Shown piece after piece: positions 1 through 6,315 of a DNA stretch of 9,288 nucleotides (the first letter of the stretch is position 1; every line of letters starts with the position of its first letter). The DNA is from Candidatus Falkowbacteria bacterium RIFCSPLOWO2_02_FULL_45_15 (GTDB taxonomy: Bacteria > Patescibacteriota > Patescibacteriia > Patescibacteriales > XYC2-FULL-47-12). Under the pieces are notes generated by a model, which worked only from the letters and a program-made list of their open reading frames with translations, was not told the origin of the DNA and made no database searches. The translations under genes and the position numbers were made by a program. The stretch is from assembly GCA_001777995.1 (NCBI GenBank), contig MFFV01000003.1:1-9288 (forward strand), in the 5' to 3' direction.

Positions 1-5
1 AATAT

Positions 6-818
6 ATGGCTGACCTTATTGATATTATAAGACGGGAAATGAAATTGCGCAATTACAGCCCCAAGACAATGGAGGCCTATATTGCCGTTGCCAAAAATTT
101 ATATAAATTCGCCAAAAAGCCAATCAGGGAACTGTCGCTTGAGGAAATTAAAGAATATTTATTGCGTAAACACGAACAAGGCCTGTCCAGCCAGACGATC
201 GCGTTATACGCCAATGCTATAAATTTTATTTTTACTCAAATATACCTAAAGTCGGATTGGCAAAAAATACGCCAGCCGAAAAGAACAAAAAAAATTCCGG
301 TGGTGCTTAATCGGAGCGAGGTGGCGGCGCTGGTCGCCGTCATCAATAATCTTAAACATCGGCTGATAATCGCTTTGGCTTACGGCGCCGGGTTAAGAGT
401 AAGCGAGGTGGTGCGATTGAAGGTTAACGACGTTGACTTAAAAGAATTAACTTTGATTGTCAGGCAGGGCAAGGGCAAAAAAGACCGGCTGACGGTCGTC
501 CCTGAAAAAATAGCGCCGGAATTAGATAATTTTATGCGCGGGAAGAGAAATAATGATTATGTTTTTGCGAGTGATCGCGGCGGCCGATTAACTGAAGCCA
601 GCGCGCAAAAAATTTTTTATACTGCCTTGAAAAAGGCGAAAATCAAAAAGCAGGCGAGCTTTCACTCTTTGCGCCACAGTTTCGCCACGCACCTGCTGGA
701 AAACGGGGTGGATGTGCGCTATGTGCAGGAGCTGCTTGGTCACGCCAACATCCGCACGACGCAAATTTATACGCAAGTGACTAATCCCAGTTTAAAAAAC
801 ATAAAAAGTCCGTTATGA
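6..818 (+). CDS. xer: Tyrosine recombinase, XerC/XerD/XerA-like
   Basis: Site-specific tyrosine recombinase of 270 residues, probably acting on chromosome dimers at a dif-like site. Residues about 5-85 form the N-terminal SAM-like core-binding domain and about 95-265 the catalytic domain. The full catalytic set is visible: Arg131 in GAGLRVSE, the Lys-rich beta-hairpin GKGKKDR (155-161), His220 and Arg223 in HSLRH, His246 in LLGH, and the nucleophile Tyr255 in QIYTQV. The C-terminus KNIKSPL matches Xer proteins rather than phage integrases, which usually have long arm-binding domains. Length is slightly short for XerC/D (about 300) but close to stand-alone archaeal/CPR Xer proteins. Only five bases precede the ATG, so its ribosome binding site cannot be judged. 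Its stop overlaps the glycosyltransferase start (ATGA), which implies co-transcription. Whether it is XerC, XerD or a single-Xer system cannot be told, and I saw no dif-like site nearby. Confidence 0.93.
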   Translation: MADLIDIIRREMKLRNYSPKTMEAYIAVAKNLYKFAKKPIRELSLEEIKEYLLRKHEQGLSSQTIALYANAINFIFTQIYLKSDWQKIRQPKRTKKIPVVLNRSEVAALVAVINNLKHRLIIALAYGAGLRVSEVVRLKVNDVDLKELTLIVRQGKGKKDRLTVVPEKIAPELDNFMRGKRNNDYVFASDRGGRLTEASAQKIFYTALKKAKIKKQASFHSLRHSFATHLLENGVDVRYVQELLGHANIRTTQIYTQVTNPSLKNIKSPL

Positions 819-2074
819 TAATCGGCATTGACGCTTCGCGCGCGACGCGCGAACAAAAAACCGGCGTGGAATGGTACGCCCATCACATCATAGAAAATTT
901 AGTGAAACTGGATGTGCAAAACCAGTTTGTTTTGTATTGCGATAAAAAGCCGGACGACTGGCTGAAAAAATTGGGCGAACGGCCAAACGTAAAAATTAAA
1001 TATTTGCGCTGGCCGTTCAAATTTTTCTGGACGCAGGGGAGGTTAAGTTTGGAGATGTTGTTGTGCAAGCTTCACGGGATTCCCGCCCGCCTTGCCGCCT
1101 GCCTGCCGGTAGGCAGGGTAGGCATGGCTTTTGCGGGAATGACAAAAGAGAGGCCGGATGTACTGTTTATTCCCGCTTCCGCCATGCCGATAATTCACCC
1201 TAAAAATACCGTTGCCGCCATTCACGACGCCGGCTTTATGCAATACCCGGAAAGTTACGGCCGCCGGCAAAGGCGGTATTTAAAATGGTCAACGCGGTTC
1301 GCGGTTAAATATGCTAAAAAAATAATTACCATTTCGGAATTCTCTAAACAGGAGCTCGTAAAATACTTTTTTATCCCCTCTTATTCTCCCCCTTTGAAAG
1401 AGGGAGAGAATTTAGCGGATAAAGTTTTTGTTACGCATCTTGGTTACGACGCGACCAAATTTAAAGTTATTGAAAATAGGGAAGCGGTAAATAATGTTTT
1501 GGCAAAATACGGCATCAGCCAGCCGTTTGTTTTGTCTGTCGGCAGGTTGGAATATAAAAAAAATACTGGTGGGTTAATAAAAGCGTGGACGATGTTGAAA
1601 AATACCCCCTCTTCTTCTTCGCCAGGGGTAGGTGGGGGAGGGCATAAATTAGTTTTGGCCGGCAGCCCGGGCTATGGCTGGCCGGAAATTGAAAAATTAA
1701 TTAAGAAAAATAATTTGCAAAATAATATTATTATTTTAAATTACGTCAGCCATAATGACCTGCCGTATTTGTATAATGGCGCGACGGCCCTAGTGTTTCC
1801 TTCACTCTACGAAGGGTTTGGCCTGCCCATCTTAGAAGCGTTTGCCTGCGGTACGCCGGTAATCGCCGCTCAAGCCGGTTCCTTGCCGGAAGTAGGCGGC
1901 GAGGCGGTTCTTTATGTCAACCCCGATGATATTGAAGCTTTGGCTCAAGCAATGGGCAATATTTTAAAGGATGCAAATTTGCGTCAGGAGTTGATAAATA
2001 AAGGGCGGGAGCGGGCAGAGCAATTTGAGTGGGAGAAATGCGCGAGGGAAACACTGCATATTTTAAATGACTAG
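815..2074 (+). CDS. GT4-family glycosyltransferase with three in-frame repeat insertions
   Basis: Retaining GT-B glycosyltransferase, probably cytoplasmic or membrane-peripheral, moving a sugar from a nucleotide donor to a surface glycan or lipid. The acceptor is unknown. The N-terminal Rossmann half starts MIIGIDASRA and has GVEWYAHHI. The C-terminal half has SVGRLEYKKN, the donor-site EGFGLPILE (Glu333 and Glu341, the GT4 E-x7-E motif) and GTPVIAAQAGSLPEVGG. Three segments look foreign: about residues 86-111 (LPVGRVG core), about 187-201 (SPPLKEGEN) and about 263-276 (SSSSPGVGGGG). Each is encoded by palindromic or repeat-like DNA. Without them the protein would be about 365 residues, normal for this family, and all conserved motifs lie outside them. 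The start ATG overlaps the recombinase stop by 4 bases; no Shine-Dalgarno is seen, so translational coupling is likely. The frame is intact, so I call it functional, though the insertions leave some doubt. Confidence 0.93.
   Translation: MIIGIDASRATREQKTGVEWYAHHIIENLVKLDVQNQFVLYCDKKPDDWLKKLGERPNVKIKYLRWPFKFFWTQGRLSLEMLLCKLHGIPARLAACLPVGRVGMAFAGMTKERPDVLFIPASAMPIIHPKNTVAAIHDAGFMQYPESYGRRQRRYLKWSTRFAVKYAKKIITISEFSKQELVKYFFIPSYSPPLKEGENLADKVFVTHLGYDATKFKVIENREAVNNVLAKYGISQPFVLSVGRLEYKKNTGGLIKAWTMLKNTPSSSSPGVGGGGHKLVLAGSPGYGWPEIEKLIKKNNLQNNIIILNYVSHNDLPYLYNGATALVFPSLYEGFGLPILEAFACGTPVIAAQAGSLPEVGGEAVLYVNPDDIEALAQAMGNILKDANLRQELINKGRERAEQFEWEKCARETLHILND
1079..1140 (+). repeat. Nested palindromic element inside the glycosyltransferase gene
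   Basis: Outer arms ATTCCCGC (1079-1086) and GCGGGAAT (1133-1140) are perfect inverted complements. Inside lies the 20-bp palindrome CCTGCCTGCCGGTAGGCAGG (1098-1117), symmetric except for one G-T pair. The outer unit resembles the widespread ATTCCC...GGGAAT repeats (Neisseria dRS3-like); read on the minus strand it gives HSR and GNPVK pieces, like the HSREGGNP peptides often seen in mis-annotated repeats. Read on the plus strand it adds about 26 residues (86-111) to the glycosyltransferase without breaking the frame. Confidence 0.8.
1383..1410 (+). repeat. Imperfect palindrome encoding SPPLKEGEN
   Basis: The stretch TTCTCCCCCT...AGAGGGAGAGAA is an imperfect inverted repeat lying in frame in the glycosyltransferase, where it codes YSPPLKEGEN (residues 190-199). 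SPPLKEGE-type peptides are a familiar signature of translated dispersed repeats of the CCCTCTCC/GGAGAGGG class. A related palindrome occurs in secA at 8545-8565. It falls between GT-B domain elements, just before the conserved VTHLGYD. Confidence 0.65.
1603..1645 (+). repeat. Degenerate C-rich/G-rich repeat insertion
   Basis: A C-rich run (from 1605), a TTC-TTC-TTC stretch and a G-rich run (GGTGGGGGAGGG, 1631-1642) form a decayed inverted repeat; CCCTC at 1607-1611 pairs with GAGGG at 1638-1642. It codes a low-complexity Pro/Ser/Gly segment (residues 263-276) between the helix after SVGRLEYKK and the strand LVLAG, where GT4 enzymes normally have a short loop. The palindrome is weaker than at the other two sites, so assignment to the same repeat class is an inference. 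Confidence 0.5.
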
Positions 2075-2076
2075 AT

Positions 2077-2106
2077 TTGGCATTTATTTTTTAGATAAGT
2101 TATAAT
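2077..2106 (+). promoter_or_regulatory. Sigma70-type promoter of the S8 protease gene
   Basis: The -35 box TTGGCA (2077-2082, five of six consensus bases) and a perfect -10 TATAAT (2101-2106) are separated by 18 bp. Transcription should begin about 2112-2114, only about 8-10 bases before the ATG at 2122, so the mRNA would be nearly leaderless and has no room for a Shine-Dalgarno. Confidence 0.75.
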
Positions 2107-2121
2107 AAAGATGTCCTCTCT

Positions 2122-4074
2122 ATGGAAAAAACATCTTTTTTTTGCATAATTTTGTGCTTATCAGTTCTATTTTGGCCGGCAGCGCCGATTGTTTTGGCGG
2201 CGGCCAATTTTGACATTGCCGGCGTTAAAATAGAGAATTTATCCGAACGATCCCCGGTTACCCCTAACGACCCTTTATATTCCGCCCAGTGGTATTTGCA
2301 GAAAATAGGAGCTCCTTACGCCTGGCAAATCAAAACCGACAGCCCTAAAATAACGGTAGCGGTTTTGGACACCGGAGTGGACATTGACCATCCGGATTTG
2401 CGGCGCAACCTTTGGGTTAACGAACAGGAAATTCCGGAAAATAAAATTGACGACGACCGCAACGGGTTCATTGACGACGTCAACGGCTGGGATTTTGTCA
2501 ACAACGTTGCCGACCCGCGGCCAAAGTTCCAAACTGGATTCATTGACGATGAAGTTAACCACGGCACAATCGTCGCCGGCATCATCGCCGCGGAAGGAAA
2601 CAACAATTTTGGCATCAGCGGCGTTACCTGGCGGGCGCAAATAATGCCGCTTAAAGTTTTGGACGATAAGGGAGAGGGAACGACCAATAACGTTATCCGC
2701 GCCGTTGACTACGCGATTAATAACGGCGCCGACATTATTAATTTAAGCTTCATTATTTTAGCGGACGTGCCGGGATTAAGAGAAGTGATTGAGCGCGCTT
2801 ACCGCGCCAACATTATCTTAGTCGCTACCGCCGGCAATGAAGGGCAGCATAACATCAGCCACAGCTTAGACGAAGAAAAGGTGTATCCGGTTTGTTACGA
2901 CGGCGGCAAAAACATGGTAATCGGGGTAGCGGCGACCGACACTTTAGACCAGAAAACCGCTTTTTCTAACTATGGCTTTGCCTGCGTGGATATTGCCGCG
3001 CCCGGCGTCAGTTTTATGGGGCTGACGGTTTATAACCCCTACCAAAGATACCAAGGCAATCCGTTTAATAATTATTATCAAGGATACTGGTACGGCTCTT
3101 CCATGGCCGCGCCCATCATCAGCGGGAGTTTGGCTTTGCTCAAAGCGATCAACCCCAAACTCTCCCGCGAGGAATTAATTGACAAGCTTTTAACCAACGC
3201 CTTTAACGTCAGCCGGCTTAATCCCGGCTATCTCGGCCAATTAGGCCGGGGCAGGGTGGATTTAGCCGCGGCTGCGCTCGCCGTTTATAACGATTTAATC
3301 AACAGCTGGAATTACATAGTAACCTCGTCGCTCACGACCGCTTTAGCCGATGTTAAAATTTTTGATAATAACAACAACTCGGTTGCCGAATTCAAGCCGT
3401 TTGGCGAAAAGGAAAAGGCCGCCGAAGGCATCTCCTTAACTACCGGTGATGTTGACCAAGACGGTCAAGCCGAAATCATCATCGGCGCTAATATCAGCGG
3501 CATTCCGCAAGTGCGCGTCTTTGACAAATCCGGAAAATTAAAAAGCCAATTTTTAGTTAACCAAAAGAATTGGCGCGGCGGCATCAGCGTCGCTGCCGGC
3601 GATGTCGACGGTGACGGGGCGGTAGAAATTATCGTCGGTGCCGGCAAGATGAGCGAGCCGCAGGTAAAAGTTTTTGACGTTAACGGTAAAATGCGCAGCC
3701 AATTTTTAGCTTACCCCAGAGGTTTTCGCGGCGGGGTCAATGTAGTAACAGGCGATCTGAACAAAGACGGCGTTGACGAAATCATCACCGGCGCCGGCCC
3801 GGGCGGCGGCCCGCAAGTAAGAATTTTTGACCGCGCCGGCCGCGTGCGCGGGCAATTTTTCGCCTATGACAAAAATTTTCGCGGCGGCGTCAATGTAGCC
3901 GCCGGCGACATCAATCAAGACGGCGTTGACGAAATCATCACCGGCGCCGGCCCGGGCGGCGGCCCGCACGTCCGAGTGTTTTATGGCACCGGCGGCGTGA
4001 TTGACGGGTTTTTCAGCTACGAACAGAGTTTCCGCCGCGGCGTCAATGTCAGCGTGCTGAACATAAAAAAATAA
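2122..4074 (+). CDS. Secreted S8 subtilisin-like serine protease with C-terminal beta-propeller repeats
   Basis: Extracellular or cell-surface endopeptidase of 650 residues. Residues 1 to about 28 are a Sec signal peptide (short basic start, hydrophobic core, likely cleavage near LAAA). Residues about 50-385 are the peptidase S8 domain with catalytic Asp83 (VAVLDTGVD), His147 (NHGTIVAG), oxyanion Asn239 (ATAGNEG) and Ser327 (GSSMAAP, where most subtilases have GTSMAAP). The NDPLYSAQWYL start resembles thermitase-like subtilases, and no I9 propeptide is visible. From about 397 to the end come FG-GAP/VCBS-like units of exactly 51 residues: four complete (from GIS 436, then each +51), flanked by a partial unit at each end. 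Each carries a calcium-loop-like D-x-[DN]-x-D-G and GAGxxxxPQV. The C-terminal module probably mediates adhesion or substrate docking. No membrane anchor or sorting motif is seen at the C-terminus. It has its own promoter and a following hairpin. Confidence 0.95.
   Translation: MEKTSFFCIILCLSVLFWPAAPIVLAAANFDIAGVKIENLSERSPVTPNDPLYSAQWYLQKIGAPYAWQIKTDSPKITVAVLDTGVDIDHPDLRRNLWVNEQEIPENKIDDDRNGFIDDVNGWDFVNNVADPRPKFQTGFIDDEVNHGTIVAGIIAAEGNNNFGISGVTWRAQIMPLKVLDDKGEGTTNNVIRAVDYAINNGADIINLSFIILADVPGLREVIERAYRANIILVATAGNEGQHNISHSLDEEKVYPVCYDGGKNMVIGVAATDTLDQKTAFSNYGFACVDIAAPGVSFMGLTVYNPYQRYQGNPFNNYYQGYWYGSSMAAPIISGSLALLKAINPKLSREELIDKLLTNAFNVSRLNPGYLGQLGRGRVDLAAAALAVYNDLINSWNYIVTSSLTTALADVKIFDNNNNSVAEFKPFGEKEKAAEGISLTTGDVDQDGQAEIIIGANISGIPQVRVFDKSGKLKSQFLVNQKNWRGGISVAAGDVDGDGAVEIIVGAGKMSEPQVKVFDVNGKMRSQFLAYPRGFRGGVNVVTGDLNKDGVDEIITGAGPGGGPQVRIFDRAGRVRGQFFAYDKNFRGGVNVAAGDINQDGVDEIITGAGPGGGPHVRVFYGTGGVIDGFFSYEQSFRRGVNVSVLNIKK
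3764..3968 (+). repeat. Direct repeat, 52-bp identical copies 153 bp apart
   Basis: Bases 3764-3815 and 3917-3968 are identical over 52 bp and lie 153 bp (51 codons) apart within the protease's propeller repeats. They code DGVDEIITGAGPGGGP twice. The two earlier units (about 3427-3720) are clearly diverged, so the last two were duplicated recently or are kept alike by gene conversion. Confidence 0.9.
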
Positions 4075-4079
4075 ATCCC

Positions 4080-4113
4080 CACACCTTCCGGCGGGGTATT
4101 TTGGGAAGGTGTG
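4080..4113 (+). terminator. Hairpin after the protease gene; dispersed palindrome copy A
   Basis: CACACCTTCC (4080-4089) and GGAAGGTGTG (4104-4113) form a perfect 10-bp stem with a 14-base loop, starting 5 bases after the protease stop. No clean U-run follows directly (AGAATAAACGG), so termination is plausible but not certain. The same stem and the loop word GGGTATTTTGG recur, inverted, at 6371-6402, so this is also one member of a dispersed repeat family. Confidence 0.6.
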
Positions 4114-4150
4114 AGAATAAACGGTGATATTTTTTATTATGAAAATAAGA

Positions 4151-4156
4151 TATAAT
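4151..4156 (+). promoter_or_regulatory. Putative -10 box for the SDR gene
   Basis: A perfect TATAAT lies 42 bp before the SDR start codon. No good -35 is found at 16-18 bp upstream (AT-rich TATTTT-like sequence), so activity is uncertain. A GAGGAG follows at 4163-4168 but is 29 bases from the ATG, too far to act as its ribosome binding site. Confidence 0.4.
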
Positions 4157-4197
4157 GACATAGAGGAGATATCCATATACAAATTAACTTAAATTAT

Positions 4198-5220
4198 ATG
4201 CCTAAACGCGCCATTTTTGACAAAAAAAACGTTTTAGTAACCGGCGGAGCGGGATTTTTGGGCTCCCACTTATGCGACCGGCTGGTAGCCAATAATAAAG
4301 TAATCTGCGTTGATAATTTTTTAAGCGGCGATGAACGCAACATTGACCATTTATTGGCTAACCCCAACTTCGTGTTTGTCAAAGCCGATGTTTGCGAGCC
4401 GCTCGCGCTGGAAGATTTGCCGGAACTGCAGAAATTTAAAATTCAGTTTCAAGGCGTGCAGGAAATTTATAACGCCGCCTGCCCGACTTCGCCCGCGCGT
4501 TTTGCCGAACAGCGAGTCGCTATCGCCGCCGCTAATTCCGTCGGGATGAAAAACATGCTGGAAATCGCCCGCGCCCATCAGGCGACTTTCGTGCAATTTT
4601 CTTCGTCGGTGGTATACGGCCCGCGGCGGGAGAACAATCAACCGGTCAGCGAAGACGACTGGGGCGTCGTTAATCCGGTCAGCGAACGCGCCTGCTACGA
4701 CGAAGGCAAACGGTTTGCCGAAAGTTTGAGCGTCACCTACCGCGATATTTACGGCTTGGACGTAAAAATCGCCCGCCTTTTTCGCGCCTACGGGCCAAGA
4801 ATGAAATTAGACGACAAGCAGATGATCCCGGATTTTATCAATAACGCTTTGGAGAACAAAGATCTGATAATTTATGGCGACCAAGATTTTAGCACCGGTC
4901 TTTGTTACGTCGCCGACGTCGTTGACGGCTTAATCGCGTTAGCCCAAAGCGAGGCGCGGGAGCCGCTCAATATCGGCAGCGACCAGGAAGAGAATCTAAC
5001 GGCGGTGGCGGAAAAAATCATCGCGCTTACCGATTCTTCCTCCAAAATAAAATATGAGCCGCCGGTATTGTTTATGACGCCCTTAGCCATGCCCGATATC
5101 AGAAAAGCTAAAGCCGAATTGCATTGGGTGCCGGTAACCACCCTGAAAGGCGGTTTACAAAAAACCGTTGACGATTTGCGCGCGAGCAAAGGGTTGCTGG
5201 GGGTGAAGCACGCGGTATGA
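4198..5220 (+). CDS. NAD-dependent epimerase/dehydratase (extended SDR), UDP-glucuronate decarboxylase-like
   Basis: Cytoplasmic nucleotide-sugar enzyme of 340 residues, probably making a modified sugar for surface glycans. The N-terminal Rossmann fold shows TGGAGFLGSH (15-24, G-x2-G-x2-G for NAD) with Asp39 ending the second strand (ICVDN). The active site has FSSSVVYG (Ser135-137) and the YxxxK pair Tyr167/Lys171 in CYDEGKR. The segments AACPTSP, CYDEGKRFAE and YGPRM, with PDIRKAKAELHW near the end, are typical of UDP-xylose synthase-type decarboxylases. Odd points: the usual Asn in the F-N-T-Y-G-P motif is Arg196 here (LFRAYGP), and about a dozen extra residues precede IYNAACP (about 66-80). 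The exact substrate is therefore open; a different 4,6-dehydratase or epimerase is possible. ATG 4198 is chosen because no other usual start codon lies between it and the upstream in-frame stop at 4156. Confidence 0.9.
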   Translation: MPKRAIFDKKNVLVTGGAGFLGSHLCDRLVANNKVICVDNFLSGDERNIDHLLANPNFVFVKADVCEPLALEDLPELQKFKIQFQGVQEIYNAACPTSPARFAEQRVAIAAANSVGMKNMLEIARAHQATFVQFSSSVVYGPRRENNQPVSEDDWGVVNPVSERACYDEGKRFAESLSVTYRDIYGLDVKIARLFRAYGPRMKLDDKQMIPDFINNALENKDLIIYGDQDFSTGLCYVADVVDGLIALAQSEAREPLNIGSDQEENLTAVAEKIIALTDSSSKIKYEPPVLFMTPLAMPDIRKAKAELHWVPVTTLKGGLQKTVDDLRASKGLLGVKHAV

Positions 5221-5229
5221 TATGTTGTG

Positions 5230-5250
5230 ATGCTAATCCGCTAATTGCCA
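5230..5250 (+). repeat. Left inverted repeat of the GxxExxY cassette
   Basis: ATGCTAAT (5230-5237) and CTAATTGCCA (5241-5250) are exact reverse complements of ATTAGCAT (5671-5678) and TGGCAATTAG (5651-5660) on the other side of the GxxExxY gene. The spacer between the two words is 3 bases here and 10 bases on the right, so the ends are imperfect inverted repeats. Confidence 0.7.
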
Positions 5251-5256
5251 ATAAGT

Positions 5257-5646
5257 ATGAAGCAAGAGTTGATTTATAAAGATTTGTCGTATGAAATTGG
5301 CGGGGTATTATTTGAGGTTCATAATGAATTGGGGCGGTATTGCAATGAAAAGCAGTGCTGCGATTTAATTGAGAAAAAGTTGGGAGAAAAGAGATTAAAA
5401 TATGAAAGAGAAAAAATTATACCCACCTCATTTAATGGCGAACGTACCGGCAGAAACAGAATAGATTTTATTATAGAAGATAAAATAATTTTAGAAGTAA
5501 AATGTAAAAGATTTATTGTTAGAGAAGATTTTTATCAAACAAAAAGATATTTAGAAGCACTTAATAAAAAGTTGGGTATTATTGTAAATTTTAGAGATGT
5601 TTATTTAAAACCAAAAAGAGTCCTTAATTCAAAATACACAGATTAA
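5257..5646 (+). CDS. GxxExxY protein (PD-(D/E)XK-like fold)
   Basis: Small protein of 130 codons including stop, of the GxxExxY family, whose cellular role is not established. The family's usual N-terminal helix is seen (LSYEIGGVLFEVHNELG), but the name-giving G-P-G-hydrophobic-E-x2-Y is altered to GRYCNEKQ. A nuclease-like core follows: Asp in RIDFII and the E-x-K in ILEVKCKR, then YLEALNKKLGIIVNF. These resemble the PD-(D/E)XK pattern, but cleavage activity is unproven. I prefer ATG 5257; a TTG at 5245 would add four residues but lies inside the inverted repeat. The gene is visibly more AT-rich than its neighbours, especially 5460-5640. Together with the flanking inverted repeats this suggests a transferred or mobile cassette set between the SDR gene and hpf. 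No Shine-Dalgarno is seen. Confidence 0.85.
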   Translation: MKQELIYKDLSYEIGGVLFEVHNELGRYCNEKQCCDLIEKKLGEKRLKYEREKIIPTSFNGERTGRNRIDFIIEDKIILEVKCKRFIVREDFYQTKRYLEALNKKLGIIVNFRDVYLKPKRVLNSKYTD

Positions 5647-5650
5647 TATC

Positions 5651-5697
5651 TGGCAATTAGCAATTGGTAGATTAGCATTAAATTAGCATATTAGCAT
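5651..5697 (+). repeat. Right inverted repeat and ATTAGCAT triplicate
   Basis: TGGCAATTAG (5651-5660) and ATTAGCAT (5671-5678) mirror the left end of the cassette. ATTAGCAT recurs at 5682-5689 and 5690-5697, giving three copies in 27 bases directly before hpf. A weak promoter-like pair (TTGGTA 5664-5669, CATATT 5687-5692, 17-bp spacer) falls within the repeats and could serve hpf, but this is speculative. Confidence 0.65.
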
Positions 5698-5703
5698 CAC
5701 ATT

Positions 5704-6012
5704 ATGATCATTCAAATGAAAGCAGAAAATTTAAAGCTTACTGACGAGATAAAAGATTATGCCCAAACTAAAATGGGAGCGTTAACTAAATATCTTGGCG
5801 GCATTCAGGTTATTGACGCGCGGGTAAAACTGGCTTTAACCAGCAATCACCATCAAAAGGGCGATATTTACGAATGCAAAGCAGTGCTAACTTTGCCCAA
5901 AGAAACTTTAATCGTGACGAAAGTGGAGCCGGATATTTTTAAGGCGATAGATAAAGTGCGCGGCCACTTGGAAAGAAGCATTGAGAAATACAAAGAAACA
6001 CACAACACCTAA
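5704..6012 (+). CDS. hpf: Ribosome hibernation promoting factor (short HPF/RaiA family)
   Basis: Protein of 102 residues that binds the 30S subunit at the mRNA/tRNA channel and inactivates ribosomes in stress or stationary phase. It starts MIIQMKAENLKLTDEIKDY, the canonical beta strand and helix of the RaiA fold, and continues with KYLGGI, a strand ending in YECKAVLTLP, and DIFKAIDKVRGHLERSIEKYKE, the second helix. Only the single domain is present; the C-terminal dimerisation domain of long HPF is missing, so it should give the short-HPF mode of action. The second helix ends near KYKE, and the last codons (HNT and stop) lie inside a 14-base repeat, so the tail may have been re-ended by it. 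It is followed by a strong terminator. secA lies downstream, an arrangement known from Firmicutes. No Shine-Dalgarno precedes the ATG. Confidence 0.93.
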   Translation: MIIQMKAENLKLTDEIKDYAQTKMGALTKYLGGIQVIDARVKLALTSNHHQKGDIYECKAVLTLPKETLIVTKVEPDIFKAIDKVRGHLERSIEKYKETHNT

Positions 6013-6030
6013 CACGCAACACCTAACGCA
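6003..6030 (+). repeat. Two tandem 14-base units at the hpf stop
   Basis: CAACACCTAAC occurs at 6003-6013 and 6017-6027, a 14-base period. The first copy supplies the hpf stop codon (TAA 6010-6012). It may be slippage or a remnant of a longer array. Confidence 0.6.
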
Positions 6031-6034
6031 CAAA

Positions 6035-6070
6035 AAAATTCCATCCCGCAGTACGGCGGGACGGAATTTT
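6035..6070. terminator. Rho-independent terminator, probably bidirectional
   Basis: AAAATTCC-A-TCCCGC (6035-6049) pairs with GCGGGA-C-GGAATTTT (6056-6070), a 14-bp stem with one mismatch and a 6-base loop. T-rich sequence follows on the plus strand (TTTTATTTTATT), and an A-run precedes it (6032-6038), which gives U's on the minus strand. It lies 22 bases after the hpf stop and 16 bases beyond the stop of the opposite-strand gene, so it can serve both. Confidence 0.85.
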
Positions 6071-6086
6071 ATTTTATTAATTTTTA

Positions 6087-6281
6087 TTAATGCTTACGTT
6101 TGTTTGTCCGCTCTCTGATAATGTCGGTATTTACCGGACCTAAGATTTCCGCTTGGGGATTGCCTTCAAAAAGAGAGGCGTAAGGATCAGGGGCGGGCTT
6201 ATCTTGTTTTTTTTGCGGTAAGGGCTTCTCTTCTAGTAGCTCAAAAAGCGGTTGCCCTAAATTTGGTTTTTCTTTTGGCAT
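6087..6281 (-). CDS. Small hypothetical protein, proline/charge-rich
   Basis: A 64-residue protein that I do not recognise. It is hydrophilic, with many Pro, Lys and Glu residues and no membrane segment or signal peptide. A short amphipathic stretch (GQPLFELLEEKPLP) is followed by a Lys/Asp/Pro linker (KKQDKPAPDPYASLFEG), a small hydrophobic patch (AEILGPV) and a basic tail (RERTNKRKH). It looks intrinsically disordered, perhaps a binding peptide. Support for being real: a perfect TATAAT with a plausible -35 on the same strand about 35 bases upstream, a terminator hairpin just past its stop, and no competing gene on the other strand. There is no Shine-Dalgarno, but neither do the certain genes here have one. 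It is transcribed convergently with hpf and divergently from secA. Confidence 0.6.
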   Translation of the reverse strand: MPKEKPNLGQPLFELLEEKPLPQKKQDKPAPDPYASLFEGNPQAEILGPVNTDIIRERTNKRKH

Positions 6282-6315
6282 AAGTAAAGAGTGTTATGCT
6301 GAATAAAGCATTTTT

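Noticed and set aside
588..776. Minus-strand open frame opposite the recombinase catalytic region
   Set aside because: Antisense shadow of a clearly conserved domain, with no promoter and no recognisable protein features.
4163..4168. GAGGAG as ribosome binding site of the SDR gene
   Set aside because: It is 29 bases from ATG 4198, and no ATG, GTG or TTG in frame lies at a proper distance from it.
3706..4182. A 158-codon open frame on the minus strand with repeated AAARAGAGDDFVNAV
   Set aside because: It is the antisense of the GC-rich propeller repeats of the protease, and its periodicity is copied from that gene.
4139..4192. A 17-codon plus-strand frame (MKIRYNDIEEISIYKLT) before the SDR gene
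   Set aside because: Too short to support, it starts upstream of the -10 box that would drive this region, and nothing shows it is translated.
5245..5256. TTG start for the GxxExxY protein, adding MPIS
   Set aside because: The extra codons fall in the inverted-repeat end, and the family start fits ATG 5257 better.
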